Source: Xylocopa sonorina (lineage: Eukaryota > Arthropoda > Insecta > Hymenoptera > Apidae). From it: 64,000 bases of DNA. Positions within the stretch are counted from its first letter, which is position 1; the number at the start of each line of letters is the position of its first letter. Made by a program: the position numbers and the translations under genes. The notes under the pieces are model-generated. The model worked only from the letters and a program-made list of their open reading frames with translations. It ran no database searches and was not told the origin of the DNA. The stretch lies in assembly GCF_050948175.1 (NCBI RefSeq), contig NW_027490179.1:248001-312000 (forward strand), given 5' to 3'. Of this stretch, positions 1 to 12,714 are shown piece after piece.

Positions 1-87
1 CATTTACATTCATTTGAATCGTAGACGAGGAATGCATAACACTTCGCAATGAATATTATATCTTACCATGAAACATAGAAATGAGAT

Positions 88-97
88 GCGATATCGC
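88..97. other. Perfect 10-bp palindrome GCGATATCGC
   Basis: The sequence equals its reverse complement, contains an EcoRV site, and is present in most family A units at 174-bp spacing. It is altered in class A6 and in GATATGGCG units of family B. A structural or protein-binding role is only a possibility. Confidence 0.9.
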
Positions 98-129
98 GTT
101 TTAAGTAGCATTAGAACTCTATTGCTACG

Positions 130-240
130 ATACCTAGACATCTGCAGACGCTATTTCCTAGCAAGGAAGTGTCGCATTAACATTCATTTGAAGTGTAGAC
201 GAGGAATACATGATACTTCGCAAATCAGATTATATCTTAC
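130..240. repeat. Class A1 marker block
   Basis: Class A1 is the linked combination CGATACCTAGACATCTGCAG (PstI-type CTGCAG at 142-147), TTCCTAGCAAGGAAG, GAAGTGTAGACGAGG and TACATGATACTTCGC. The same combination recurs throughout family A. A TAACATTCA variant within A1 (as here) travels with the 3,654- and 3,132-bp register copies at 3.8 and 6.9 kb. Confidence 0.85.
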
Positions 241-289
241 CATGAAACATAGAAATGAGATGCGATATCGCGTTTTAAGAAGCATTAGA

Positions 290-400
290 ACACTATTGCT
301 ACGATAGGTAGACATTTGCAAACGCTATTTCCTAGCAAAGAAGTGTCGCATTTATATTCATTTGAAGTGTAGGCGAGGAATACATAACACTTCGCAAATC
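290..400. repeat. Class A2 marker block (TAG variant)
   Basis: Class A2 joins ACGATAGGTAGACATTTGC to TTCCTAGCAAAGAAG and usually GAAGTGTAGGCGAGG. The TAG at 305-307 closes the frame that is open in A1, so this class ends many conceptual ORFs. The three marks almost always occur together, as expected of a haplotype copied as a block. Confidence 0.85.
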
Positions 401-646
401 ATATTATATCTTACCATGAAGCATTGAAATGAGATGCGATGTCGCGCTTTAAGAAGCATTAGAACTCTATTGCTACGATACCTAGACATCTGCAGACGCT
501 ATTTCCTAGCAAGGAAGTGTCGCATTTACATTCATTTGAAGTGTAGACGAGGAATACGTGATACTTCGCAAATCATATTATATCTTACCATGAAACATAG
601 AAATGAGATGCGATATCGCGTTAGAAGAATCATAAGAACTATATTG

Positions 647-659
647 CTACGATACGTAG
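647..659. other. Inverted repeat CTACG-ATA-CGTAG
   Basis: Five-base perfect arms flank a three-base centre that overlaps a TACGTA palindrome (SnaBI site). It is present in A3-A5 and family B units and broken in A1 (CCTAG) and A2 (GGTAG). Confidence 0.88.
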
Positions 660-2503
660 ACATCTGCAAACGCTATTTCCTTGCAAGGAATTGTCGCATT
701 TACATTCATTTGAATCGTAGACGAGGAATGCATAACACTTCGCAATGAATATTATATCTTATCAGGAAACATAGATATGAGAAGCAATATCTCGTTTTAA
801 GAATCATATGAACTCTACTGCTACGATACGTAGACATCTGCAGGCGCTATTTCCTAGGGAGGAAGTGTCACATTTACATTCCTTTGAAGTGTAGACGAGG
901 AATACATAACACTTCGCAAATCATATTATATCTTCCCATGAAACATAGAAATGAGATTCGATATCGCGTTTTAAGAAGCATTAGAACGCTATTGCTACGA
1001 TACGTAGACATCTGCAAACGCTATTTCCTAGCGAGGAACTATCGCATTCACATTCATTTGAAGTGTAGACGAGGAATACATAACACTTCGCAAATCATTT
1101 TATATCTTACCATGAAACATAGAAATGAGATGCGACATCGCGTTTTAAGAATCATATGAACTCTATTGCTACGATACGTAGACATTTGCAAACGCTATTT
1201 CCTAGCACAGAAGTGTCGCATTTACATTCATTTGAAGTGTAGACGAGGAATACATAACACATCGCAAATCATATTATATCTTACCATGAAACATTGAAAT
1301 GAGATGCGATATCGCGTTTTAAGAAGCATTAGAACTCTATTGCTACGATACCTAGACATCTGTAGACGCTATTTCCTAGCAAGGAAGTGTCGCATTTACA
1401 TTCATTTGAAGTGTTAGCGAGGAATACATGATACTTCGCAAATCATATTATATCTTACCATGAAACATAGAAATGAGATTCGATATCGCGTTTTAAGAAG
1501 CATTAGAAAGCTATTGCTACGATACGTAGACATTTGCAAACGCTATTTCCTAGCAAAGAAGTGTCGCATTTACATTCATTTGAAGAGTAGACGAGGAATA
1601 CATAACACTTCGCAAATCATATTATATCTTAGCATGAAACATTGATATGAGATGCGATATCGCGTTTTAAGAAGCATTAGAACTCTATTGCTACGATTCC
1701 TAGACATCTGCAGACGCTATTTCCTAGCGAGGAAGTGTCGCATTTACATTCATTTGAAGTGTAGAAGAGGAATACATGATACATCGCAAATCATATTATA
1801 TCTTACCATGAAACATAGAAATGAGATGCGATATCGCGTTTTAAGAAGCATTAGAACACTATTGCTACGATAGGTAGACATTTGCAATCGCTATTTCCTA
1901 GCAAAGAAGTGTCGCATTTACATTCATTTGAAGTGTAGGCGAGGAATACATAACACTTCGCAAATCATATTATATCTTACCATGAAACATAGAAATGAGA
2001 TGCGATATCGCGTTTTAAGAAGCATTAGAACTCTATTGCTACGATACCTAGACATCTGCAGACGCTATTTCCTAGCGAGGAAGTGTCGCATTTACATTCA
2101 TTTGAAGTGTAGAAGAGGAATACATGATACATCGCAAATCATATTATATCTTACCATGAAACATAGAAATGAGATGCGATATCGCGTTTTAAGAAGCATT
2201 AGAACACTATTGCTACGATAGGTAGACTTTTGCAATCGCTATTTCCTAGCAAAGAAGTGTCGCATTTACATTCATTTGAAGTGTAGACGAGGAATACATA
2301 ACACTTCGCAAATCATATTATATCTTACCATGAAACATTGAAATGAGATGCGATATCGCGTTTTAAGAAGCATTAGAACTCTATTGCTACGATACCTAGA
2401 CATCTGTAGACGCTATTTCCTAGCAAGGAAGTGTCGCATTTACATTCATTTGAAGTGTTAGCGAGGAATACATGATACTTCGCAAATCATATTATATCTT
2501 ACC

Positions 2504-2677
2504 ATGAAACATAGAAATGAGATTCGATATCGCGTTTTAAGAAGCATTAGAAAGCTATTGCTACGATACGTAGACATCTGCAAACGCTATTTCCTAGCGA
2601 GGAAGTATCGCATTCACATTCATTTGAAGTGTAGACGAGGAATACATAACACTTCCCAAATCATGTTATATCTTACC
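2504..2677. repeat. Class A4 monomer
   Basis: Class A4 links GAGATTCGATATCGCG, CATTAGAAAGCTATTGC, TTCCTAGCGAGGAAG, TATCGCATTCACATTC and AATCATGTTATATC. It is exactly 174 bp from ATG to ATG. The frequent 1-bp insertion TATCTATACC occurs just upstream of this class in four places (12.9, 15.4, 57.6 and 58.1 kb). Confidence 0.87.
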
Positions 2678-3529
2678 ATGAAACATAGAAATGAGATGCG
2701 ATATCGTGTTTTAAGAAGCATTTGAACTCTATTGCTTCGATACGTAGACATCTGCAAACGCTATTTCCTAGCGAGGAAGTGTCACATTTACATTCCTTTG
2801 AAGTGTAGACGAGGAATACATAACACTTCGCAAATCATATTATATCTTACCATGAAACATAGAAATGAGATTCGATATCGCGTTTTAAGAAGCATTAGAA
2901 AGCTATTGCTACGATACGTAGACATCTGCAAACGCTATTTCCTAGCGAGGAACTGTCGCATTCACATTCATTTGAAGTGTAGACGAGGAATACATAACAC
3001 TTCGCAAATCATGTTATATCTTAGCATGAAACATAGAAATGAGATGCGACATCGCGTTTTAAGAATCATATGAACTCTATTGCTACGATACGTAGACATT
3101 TGCGAACGCTATTTCCTAGCACAGAAGTGTCGCATTTACATTCATTTGAAGTGTAGACGAGGAATACATAACACATCTCAAATCATATTATATCTTACCA
3201 TGAAACATTGAAATGAGATGCGATATCGCGTTTTAAGAAGCATTAGACCTCTATTGCTACGATACCGAGACATCTGCAGACGCTATTTCCTAGCAAGGAA
3301 GTGTGGCATTTACATTCATTTGAAGTGTAGACGAGGAATACATAACACTTCGCAAATCATATTATAACTTACCATGAAACATTGAAATGAGATGCGGTAT
3401 CGCGTTTTAAGAATCATATGAACTCTATTGCTACGATACAAAGACATCTGCAATCGCTATTTCCTTGCAAGGAAGTGTCGCATTTACTTTCATTTGAAAT
3501 GTAGACGAGGAATACATAACACATCGCAA

Positions 3530-4585
3530 ATCATATTATATCTTACCATGAAACATAGAAATGAGATGCGATATCGCGTTTTAAGAATCATAAGAACTCT
3601 ATTGCCACGATACGTAGACATCTGCAAACGCTATTTCCTTGCAAGGAAGTGTCGCATTTACATTCATTTGAATCGTAGACGAGGAATGCATAACACTTCG
3701 CAATGAATATTATATCTTACCATGAAACATAGAAATGAGATGCGATATCGCGTTTTAAGTAGCATTAGAACTCTATTGCTACGATACCTAGACATCTGCA
3801 GACGCTATTTCCTAGCAAGGAAGTGTCGCATTAACATTCATTTGAAGTGTAGACGAGGAATACATGATACTTCGCAAATCAGATTATATCTTACCATGAA
3901 ACATAGAAATGAGATGCGATATCGCGTTTTAAGAAGCATTAGAACACTATTGCTACGATAGGTAGACATTTGCAAACGCTATTTCCTAGCAAAGAAGTGT
4001 CGCATTTATATTCATTTGAAGTGTAGGCGAGGAATACATAACACTTCGCAAATCATATTATATCTTACCATGAAGCATTGAAATGAGATGCGATGTCGCG
4101 CTTTAAGAAGCATTAGAACTCTATTGCTACGATACCTAGACATCTGCAGACGCTATTTCCTAGCAAGGAAGTGTCGCATTTACATTCATTTGAAGTGTAG
4201 ACGAGGAATACGTGATACTTCGCAAATCATATTATATCTTACCATGAAACATAGAAATGAGATGCGATATCGCGTTAGAAGAATCATAAGAACTATATTG
4301 CTACGATACGTAGACATCTGCAAACGCTATTTCCTTGCAAGGAATTGTCGCATTTACATTCATTTGAATCGTAGACGAGGAATGCATAACACTTCGCAAT
4401 GAATATTATATCTTATCAGGAAACATAGATATGAGAAGCAATATCTCGTTATAAGAATCATATGAACTCTACTGCTACGATACGTAGACATCTGCAGGCG
4501 CTATTTCCTAGGGAGGAAGTGTCACATTTACATTCCTTTGAAGTGTAGACGAGGAATACATAACACTTCGCAAATCATATTATAT
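3530..4585. repeat. Higher-order repeat unit, copy 2
   Basis: Bases 3,655-4,585 match 1-930 (offset 3,654). Bases 3,530-4,146 match 6,662-7,278 (offset 3,132, 18 monomers), including the rare ATTGCCACGATACG. At about 4,590 the match switches to the 1.4-2.3 kb segment, which marks an exchange junction. Confidence 0.86.
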
Positions 4586-4589
4586 CTTA

Positions 4590-5467
4590 CCACGAAACAT
4601 AGAAATGAGATTCGATATCGCGTTTTAAGAAGCATTAGAAAGCTATTGCTACGATACGTAGACATTTGCAAACGCTATTTCCTAGCAAAGAAGTGTCGCA
4701 TTTACATTCATTTGAAGAGTAGACGAGGAATACATAACACTTCGCAAATCATATTATATCTTAGCATGAAACATTGATATGAGATGCGATATCGCGTTTT
4801 AAGAAGCATTAGAACTCTATTGCTACGATACCTAGACATCTGCAGACGCTATTTCCTAGCGAGGAAGTGTCGCATTTACATTCATTTGAAGTGTAGAAGA
4901 GGAATACATGATACATCGCAAATCATATTATATCTTACCATGAAACATAGAAATGAGATGCGATATCGCGTTTTAAGAAGCATTAGAACACTATTGCTAC
5001 GATAGGTAGACATTTGCAATCGCTATTTCCTAGCAAAGAAGTGTCGCATTTACATTCATTTGAAGTGTAGGCGAGGAATACATAACACTTCGCAAATCAT
5101 ATTATATCTTACCATGAAACATAGAAATGAGATGCGATATCGCGTTTTAAGAAGCATTAGAACTCTATTGCTACGATACCTAGACATCTGCAGACGCTAT
5201 TTCCTAGCGAGGAAGTGTCGCATTTACATTCATTTGAAGTGTAGAAGAGGAATACATGATACATCGCAAATCATATTATATCTTACCATGAAACATAGAA
5301 ATGAGATGCGATATCGCGTTTTAAGAAGCATTAGAACACTATTGCTACGATAGGTAGACTTTTGCAATCGCTTTTTCCTAGCAAAGAAGTGTCGCATTTA
5401 CATTCATTTGAAGTGTAGACGAGGAATACATAACACTTCTCAAATCATATTATATCTTACCATGAAA
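4590..5467. repeat. 18-monomer-register copy of about 1,458-2,335
   Basis: The offset is 3,132 bp. Shared rare marks are GAAGAGTAGACG, ACATTGATATGAG, GTGTAGAAGAGG and GGTAGACTTTTGC. Few differences are visible, for example CGATACCTAG here against CGATTCCTAG at 1,696. Confidence 0.86.
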
Positions 5468-7779
5468 CATAGAAATGAGATGCGATATCGCGTTTTAAGA
5501 AGCATTAGAACTCTATTGCTACGATACGTAGACATCTGCAAACGCTATTTCCTTTCAAGGAAGTGTCGCATTTACATTCATTTGAATCGTAGACGAGGAA
5601 TGCATAACACTTCGCAATGAATATTATATCTTATCAGGAAACATAGATATGAGAAGCAATATCTCGTTTTAAGAATCATATGAACTCTATTGCTACGATA
5701 CGTAGACATCTGCAGACGCTATTTCCTAGCAAGGAAGTGTCGCATTTACATTCATTTGAAGTGTAGACGTGAAATACATGACACTTCGCAAATCATATTA
5801 CATCTTACCATGAAACATAGAAATGAGATTCGATATCGCGATTTAAGAAGCATTAGAAAGCTATTGCTACGATACGTAGACATCTGCAATCGCTATTTCC
5901 TTTTAAGGAAGTGTCGCATTTACTTTCATTTGAAATGTAGACGAGGAATACATAACACATCGCAAATCATATTATATCTTACCATGAAACATAGAAATGA
6001 GATGCGATATCGCGTTTTAAGAAGCATTAGAACTCTATTGCTACGATACCTAGACATCTGCAGACGCTATTTCCTAGCAAGGAAGTGTCGCATTAACATT
6101 CATTTGAAGTGTAGACGAGGAATACATGATTCTTCGCAAATCATATTATATCTTACCATGAAACATAGAAATGAGATGCGATATCGCGTTTTTAGAAGCA
6201 TTAGAACACTATTGCTGCGATAGGTAGACATTTGCAAACGCTATTTCCTAGCAAAGAAGTGTCGCATTTACATTCATTTGAAGTGTAGACGAGGAATACA
6301 TAACACTTCGCAAATCATATTATATCTTACCATGAAACATTGAAATGTGATGCGATGTCGCGTTTTAAGAAGCATTAGAACTCTATTGCTACGATACCTA
6401 GATATCTGCAGACGCTATTTCCTAGCAAGGAAGTGTGGCATTTACATTCATTTGAAGTGCAGACGAGGAATACATGATACTTCGCAAATCATATTATATC
6501 TTACCATGAAACATAGACATGAGATGCGATATCGCGTTTTTAGAAGCATTAGAACACTATTGCTACGATAGGTAGACATTTGCAAACGCTATTTCCTAGC
6601 AAAGAAGTGTCGCATTTACATTCATTTGAAGTGTAGGCGAGGAATACATAACACTTTGCAAATCATATTATATCTTACCATGAAACATAGAAATGAGATG
6701 CGATATCGCGTTTTAAGAATCATAAGAACTCTATTGCCACGATACGTAGACATCTGCAAACGCTATTTCCTTGCAAGGAAGTGTCGCATTTACATTCATT
6801 TGAATCGTAGACGAGGAATGCATAACACTTCGCAATGAATATTATATCTTACCATGAAACATAGAAATGAGATGCGATATCGCGTTTTAAGTAGCATTAG
6901 AACTCTATTGCTACGATACCTAGACATCTGCAGACGCTATTTCCTAGCAAGGAAGTGTCGCATTAACATTCATTTGAAGTGTAGACGAGGAATACATGAT
7001 ACTTCGCAAATCAGATTATATCTTACCATGAAACATAGAAATGAGATGCGATATCGCGTTTTAAGAAGCATTAGAACACTATTGCTACGATAGGTAGACA
7101 TTTGCAAACGCTATTTCCTAGCAAAGAAGTGTCGCATTTATATTCATTTGAAGTGTAGGCGAGGAATACATAACACTTCGCAAATCATATTATATCTTAC
7201 CATGAAGCATTGAAATGAGATGCGATGTCGCGCTTTAAGAAGCATTAGAACTCTATTGCTACGATACCTAGACATCTGTAGACGCTATTTCCTAGCAAGG
7301 AAGTGTCGCATTTACATTCATTTGAAGTGTTAGCGAGGAATACATGATACTTCGCAAATCATATTATATCTTACCATGAAACATAGAAATGAGATTCGAT
7401 ATCGCGTTTTAAGAAGCATTAGAAAGCTATTGCTACGATAGGTAGACATTTGCAAACGCTATTTCCTAGCAAAGAAGTGTCGCATTTACATTCATTTGAA
7501 GAGTAGACGAGGAATACATAACACTTCGCAAATCATATTATATCTTACCATGAAACATAGACATGAGATGCGATATCGCGTTTTAAGAAGCATTAGAACA
7601 CTATTGCTACGATAGGTAGACATTTGCAAACGCTATTTCCTAGGAAAGAAGTGTCGCATTTACATTCATTTGAAGTGTAGGCGAGGAATACATAACACTT
7701 CGCAAATCATATTATATCTTACCATGAAACATAGAAATGAGATGCAATATCGCGTTTTAAGAAGCATTAGAACTCTATT

Positions 7780-7910
7780 GCTACGATACGTAGACATCTG
7801 CAAACGCTATTTCCTTGCAAGGAAGTGTCGCATTTACATTCATTTGAATCGTAGACGCAGAATGCATAACACTTCGCAATGAATATTATATCTTATCAGG
7901 AAACATAGAT
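7780..7910. repeat. Class A3 marker block
   Basis: Class A3 has TACGTAGACATCTGCAAACG, the perfect palindrome TTCCTTGCAAGGAA (here 7,811-7,824), GAATCGTAGACG, AATGCATAAC and TCGCAATGAATATT. The last mark is shared with family B but not with A1, A2, A4 or A5. The TGA inside TCGCAATGA closes the frame. This copy carries a private GACGCAGAATG change. Confidence 0.85.
7811..7824. other. Perfect 14-bp palindrome TTCCTTGCAAGGAA
   Basis: This is the longest perfect palindrome I found in the monomer. It is carried by classes A3 and A5. In other classes it is degraded to TTCCTAGCAAGGAA or TTCCTAGCGAGGAA, and in family B to TTCCTAGCATGGAA. A related form at 5,897 and 8,680, TTCCTTTTAAGGAA, is also a perfect palindrome with a different centre. 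Confidence 0.9.
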
Positions 7911-8447
7911 ATGAGATGCAATATCTCGTTTTAAGAAGCATTTGAACTCTATTGCTTCGATACGTAGACATCTGCAAACGCTATTTCCTTGCAAGGAAGT
8001 GTCGCATTTACATTCATTTGAATCGTGGACGAGGAATGCATAACACTTCGCAATGAATATTATATCTTACCATGAAACATAGAAATGAGATTCGATATCG
8101 CGTTTTAAGAAGCGTTAGAAAGCTATTGCTACGATACTCAGACATCTGCAAACGCTATTTCCTAGCGAGGAAGTATCGCATTCACATTCATTTGAAGTGT
8201 AGACGAGGAATACATAACACTTCCCAAATCATGTTATATCTTACCATGAAACATAGAAATGAGATGAGATATCGTGTTTTAAGAAGCATTTGAACTCTAT
8301 TGCTTCGATACGTAGACATCTGCAAACGCTATTTCCTTGCAAGGAAGTGTCGCATTTACATTCATTTGAAGTGTAGACGAGAAATACATGACACTTCGCA
8401 AATCATATTATATCTTACCAAGAAACATAGAAATGAGATTCGATATC

Positions 8448-8457
8448 GCGTTTAGGA
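8448..8457. repeat. Monomer with a 1-bp deletion
   Basis: GCGTTTAGGAAGC replaces the usual GCGTTTTAAGAAGC form, one base shorter. It shifts the 174-bp phase by -1 for everything up to 12.9 kb. Confidence 0.9.
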
Positions 8458-8652
8458 AGCATTAGAAAGCTATTGCTACGATACGTAGACATCTGCAAAC
8501 GCTATTTCCTAGCGAGGAAGTATCGCATTCACATTCATTTGAAGTGTAGACGAGGAATACATAACACTTCGCAAATCATGTTATATCTTACCATGAAACA
8601 TAGAAATGAGATGCGATATCGCGTTTTAAGAATCATATGAACTCTATTGCTA

Positions 8653-9320
8653 CGATACGTAGACATCTGCAATCGCTATTTCCTTTTAAGGAAGTGTCGC
8701 ATTTACTTTCATTTGAAATGTAGACGAGGAATACATAACACATCGCAAATCATATTATATCTTACCATGAAACATAGAAATGAGATGCGATATCGCGTTT
8801 TAAGAAGCATTAGAACTCTATTGCTACGATACCTAGACATCTGCAGACGCTATTTCCTAGCAAGGAAGTGTCGCATTAACATTCATTTGAAATGTAGACG
8901 AGGAATACATGATACTTCGCAAATCATATTATATCTTACCATGAAACATAGAAATGAGATGCGATATCGCGTTTTTTGAAGCATTAGAACACTATTGCTG
9001 CGATAGGTAGACATTTGCAAACGCTATTTCCTAGCAAAGAAGTGTCGCATTTACATTCATTTGAAGTGTAGACGAGGAATACGTAACACTTCGCAAATCA
9101 TATTATATCTTACCATGAAAAATTGAAATGAGATGCGATGTCGCGTTTTACGAAGCATTAGAACTCTATTGCTACGATACCTAGATATCTGCAGACGCTA
9201 TTTCCTAGCAAGGAAGTGTGGCATTTACATTCATTTGAAGTGTAGACGAGGAATACATGATACTTCGCAAATCATATTATATCTTACCATGAAACATAGA
9301 CATGAGATGCGATATCGCGT
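8653..9320. repeat. 16-monomer-register copy of about 5,870-6,537
   Basis: The offset is 2,783 bp (16 monomers minus the 1-bp deletion at about 8,451). Both carry the rare centre TTCCTTTTAAGGAA and CATAGACATGAG. Differences include CGTTTTTTGAAGC here against CGTTTTTAGAAGC. Confidence 0.85.
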
Positions 9321-9591
9321 TTTAAGAAGCATTAGAACTCTATTGCTACGATACGTAGACATCTGCAAACGCTATTTCCTTGCAAGGAGGGGTCGCATTT
9401 ACATTCATTTGAATCGTAGACGAGGAATGCATAACACTTCGCAATGAATATTATATCTTACCATGAAACATTGAAATGAGATGCGATATCGCGTTTTAAG
9501 AAGCATTAGAACTCTATTGCTACGATACCTAGACATCTGCAGACGCTATTTCCTAGCAAGGAAGTGTCGCATTTACATTCATTTGAAGTGT

Positions 9592-10224
9592 AGACGAGGA
9601 ATGCATAACACTTCGCAATGAATATTATATCTTACCATGAAACATAGATATGAGATGCAATATCTCGTTTTAAGAAGCATTTGAACTCTATTGCTTCGAT
9701 ACGTAGACATCGGCAGACGCTATTTCCTAGCAAGGAAGTGTCGCATTTACATTCATTTGAAGTGTAGACGAGGAATACGTGATACTTCGCAAATCATATC
9801 TTATCTTACCATGAAACATAGAAATGAGATGCGATATCGCGTTTTAAGAAGCATTAGAACACTATTGCTACGATAGGTTTACATTTGCAAACGCTATTTC
9901 CTAGCACGGAAGTGTCGCATTTACATTCATTTGAATCGAAGACGAGGAATGCATAACACTTCGCAATGAATATTATATCTTACCATGAAACATAGATATG
10001 AGATGCAATATCTCGTTTTAAGAAGCATTTGAACTCTATTGCTTCGATACGTAGACATCGGCAGACGCTATTTCCTAGCAAGGAAGTGTCGCATTTACAT
10101 TCATTTGAAGTGTAGACGAGGAATACGTGATACTTCGCAAATCATATCTTATCTTACCATGAAACATAGAAATGAGATGCGATATCGCGTTTTAAGAAGC
10201 ATTAGAACACTATTGCTACGATAC
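9592..10224. repeat. Local dimer duplication (348 bp)
   Basis: Bases 9,592-9,876 and 9,940-10,224 match at an offset of exactly two monomers. They share CATCGGCAGACG and the AATCATATCTTATCTTACC variant. A third copy of the second half lies at 38.85-39.04 kb. Confidence 0.88.
9640..9715. repeat. Class A6 marker block with an alternative dyad
   Basis: Class A6 has CATAGATATGAGATGC, AATATCTCG in place of GATATCGCG, AAGCATTTGAAC and TTGCTTCGATACG. The usual GCGATATCGC palindrome is lost. At 9,652-9,666 a different inverted repeat takes its place: GAGAT, five bases, ATCTC. The TGA in ATTTGAAC closes the open frame. This copy also has CATCGGCAG for CATCTGCAG, shared with 10.06 and 38.87 kb. Confidence 0.84.
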
Positions 10225-10917
10225 GCAGACATCTGCAAACGCTATTTCCTTGCAAGGAGGTGTCGCATTTATATTCATTTGAATCGTAGACGAGGAATGC
10301 ATGACACTTCGCAATGAATATTATATCTTACCATGAAACATTCAAATGAGATGCGATATCGCGTTTTAAGAATCATAAGAACTATATTGCTACGATACGT
10401 AGACATCTGCAAACGCTATTTCCTTGCAAGGAAGTGTCGCAGTTACATTCATTTGAATCGTAGACGAGGAATGCATAACACTTCGCAATGAATATTATAT
10501 CGTACCATGAAACATTGAAATGAGATGCGATATCGCGTTTTAAGAAGCATTAGAACTCTATTGCTACGATACCTAGACATCTGCAGACGCTATTTCCTAG
10601 CAAGGAAGTGTCGCATTTACATTCATTTGAAGTGTAGACGAGGAATACATGATACTTCGCAAATCATATTATATTTTACCATGAAACATAGAAATGAGAT
10701 GAGATATCGCGTTTTAAGAACCATTAGAACACTATTGCTACGATAGGTAGACATCTGCAAACGCTATTTCCTTGCAAGGAAGTGTCGCATTTACATTCAT
10801 TTGAATCGTAGACGAGGAATGCATAACACTTCGCAATGAATATTATACCTTACCATGAAACATTGAAATGAGATGCGATATCGAGTTTTAAGAAGCATTA
10901 GAACACTATTGCTACGA
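9810..10917. repeat. About 1.1-kb segment repeated 28.8 kb downstream
   Basis: This block matches about 38,621-39,728 at an offset of 28,811 bp. Shared rare marks include GATAGGTTTACATTTGC, AGCACGGAAG, GAATCGAAGACG, GATACGCAGACATC, ACATTCAAATGAG and GATATCGAGTTTT. Flanks differ on both sides, so it is a block transfer and not part of one continuous register. Confidence 0.9.
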
Positions 10918-11376
10918 TAGGTAGACATTTGCAAACGCTATTTCCTAGCAAAGAAGTGTCGCATTTACATTCATTTGAAGTGAAGGCGAGGAATACATAA
11001 CACTTCGCAAATCATATTATATCTTACCATGAAACATAGAAATGAGATTCGATATCGCGTTTTAAGAAGCATTAGAAAGCTATTGCTACGATACGTAGAC
11101 ATCTGCAAACGCTATTTCCTAGCGAGGAAGTATCGCACTCACATTCATTTGAAGTGTAGACGAGGAATACGTAATACTTCGCAAATCATATTATATGTTA
11201 CCATGGAACATAGAAATGAGATGCGATATCGCGTTTTAAGAATCATAAGAACTATATTGCTACGATACGTAGACATCTGCAAACGCTATTTCCTTGCAAG
11301 GAAGTGTCGCAGTTACATTCATTTGAATCGTAGACGAGGAATGCATAGCACTTCGCAATGAATATTATATCTTACC
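10556..11376. repeat. 15-monomer higher-order repeat, copy 1
   Basis: This matches 13,167-13,987 at an offset of 2,611 bp (15 monomers plus 1 bp). Shared marks are ATTATATTTTACC, AAGAACCATTAG, ATTATACCTTACC, GAAGTGAAGGCG, CGCACTCACATTC and ACCATGGAAC. One difference is ATGCATAGCAC here against ATGCATAACAC. Confidence 0.88.
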
Positions 11377-11511
11377 ATGAAACATAGAAATGAGATGCGA
11401 TATCGCGTTTTAAGAAGCATTAGAAATCTATTGCTACGATACGTAGACATCTGCAAACGCTATTTCCTTGCAAGGAAGTGTCGCATTTACATTCATTTGA
11501 AGTGTAGACGA

Positions 11512-12375
11512 GGAATACATAACACTTCGCAAATCATATTATATCTTACCATGAAACATAGAAATGAGATGCGATATCGCGTTCTAAGAAGCATTAGAAC
11601 TCTATTGCTACGATACGTAGAAATCTGCGAACTCTATTTCTTAGCGAGGAAGTGTCGCATTTACATTCATTTGAATCGTAGACGAGGAATGCATAACACT
11701 TCGCTATGAATATTATATTTTATCAGGAAACATAGATATGAGAAGCAATATCTGGTTTTAAGAATCATATGAACTCTATTGCTACGATACGTAGACATCT
11801 GCAAACGCTATTTCCTTGCAAGGAGGTGTCGCATTTATATTCATTTGAATCGTAGACGAGGAATGCATAACACTTCGCAATGAATATTATATCTTACCAT
11901 GAAACATTGAAATGAGATGCGATATCGCGTTTTAAGAATCATAAGAACTATATTGCTACGATACGTAGACATCTGCAAACGCTATTTCCTTGCAAGGAAG
12001 TGTCGCAGTTACATTCATTTGAATCGTAGACGAGGAATGCATAACACTTCGCAATGAATATTATATCTTATCAGGAAACATAGATATGAGAAGCAATATC
12101 TCGTTTTAAGAATCATATGAACTCTATTGCTACGATACGTAGACATCTGCAGACGCTATTTCCTAGCAAGGAAGTGTCGCATTTACATTCATTTGAATCG
12201 TAGACGAGGAATGCATAACACTTCGCAATGAATATTATATCTTACCATGAAACAGAGATATGAGATGCAATATCTCGTTTTAAGAAGCATTTTAACTCTA
12301 TTGCTTCGATACGTAGACATCTGCAGACGCTATTTCCTAGCAAGGAAGTGTCGCATTTACATTCATTTGAAGTGT
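11512..12375. repeat. 16-monomer register block, copy 1
   Basis: This matches 14,297-15,160 at an offset of 2,785 bp. Both carry GCGTTCTAAGAAGC, GTAGAAATCTGCGAACTC, ATATCTGGTTTTAAG, TCGCAGTTACATTC and GCATTTTAACTC. CATGAAACAGAG here is a private change against CATAG. Confidence 0.87.
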
Positions 12376-12714
12376 GGACGAAGAATACGTGATACTTCTC
12401 AAATCATATTATATCTTAGCATGAAACATAGAAATGAGATGCGATATCGCGTTTTAAGAAGCATTAGAACACTATTGCTACGATAGGTAGACATTTGCAA
12501 ACGCTATTTCCTAGCAAAGAAGTGTCGCATTTACATTCATTTGAATCGTAGACGAGGAATGCATAACACTTCGCAATGAATATTATATCTTAGCATGAAA
12601 CATTGAAATGAGATGCAATATCTCGTTTTAAGAAGCATTAGAAAGCTATTGCTACGATACGTAGACATCTGCAAACGCTATTTCCTAGCGAGGAAGTATC
12701 GCATTCACATTCAT

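Larger units (their letters stand above)
1..930. repeat. Higher-order repeat unit, copy 1 (21-monomer register)
   Basis: This segment is repeated at about 3,655-4,585, an offset of exactly 3,654 bp (21 monomers). The first part is repeated again from 6,787 (39 monomers). Private marks such as CCTTTGAAGTG with GTGTCACATT, CTAGGGAGG and CGCTTTAAGAAGC are shared. I saw one difference (TCGTTTTAAG against TCGTTATAAG near 4,451) before the match ends near 930. Confidence 0.88.

Noticed and set aside
7811..7824. TTCCTTGCAAGGAA as a terminator or operator
   Set aside because: It is a perfect palindrome but has no loop or T-tract, recurs in satellite units, and has no associated gene.
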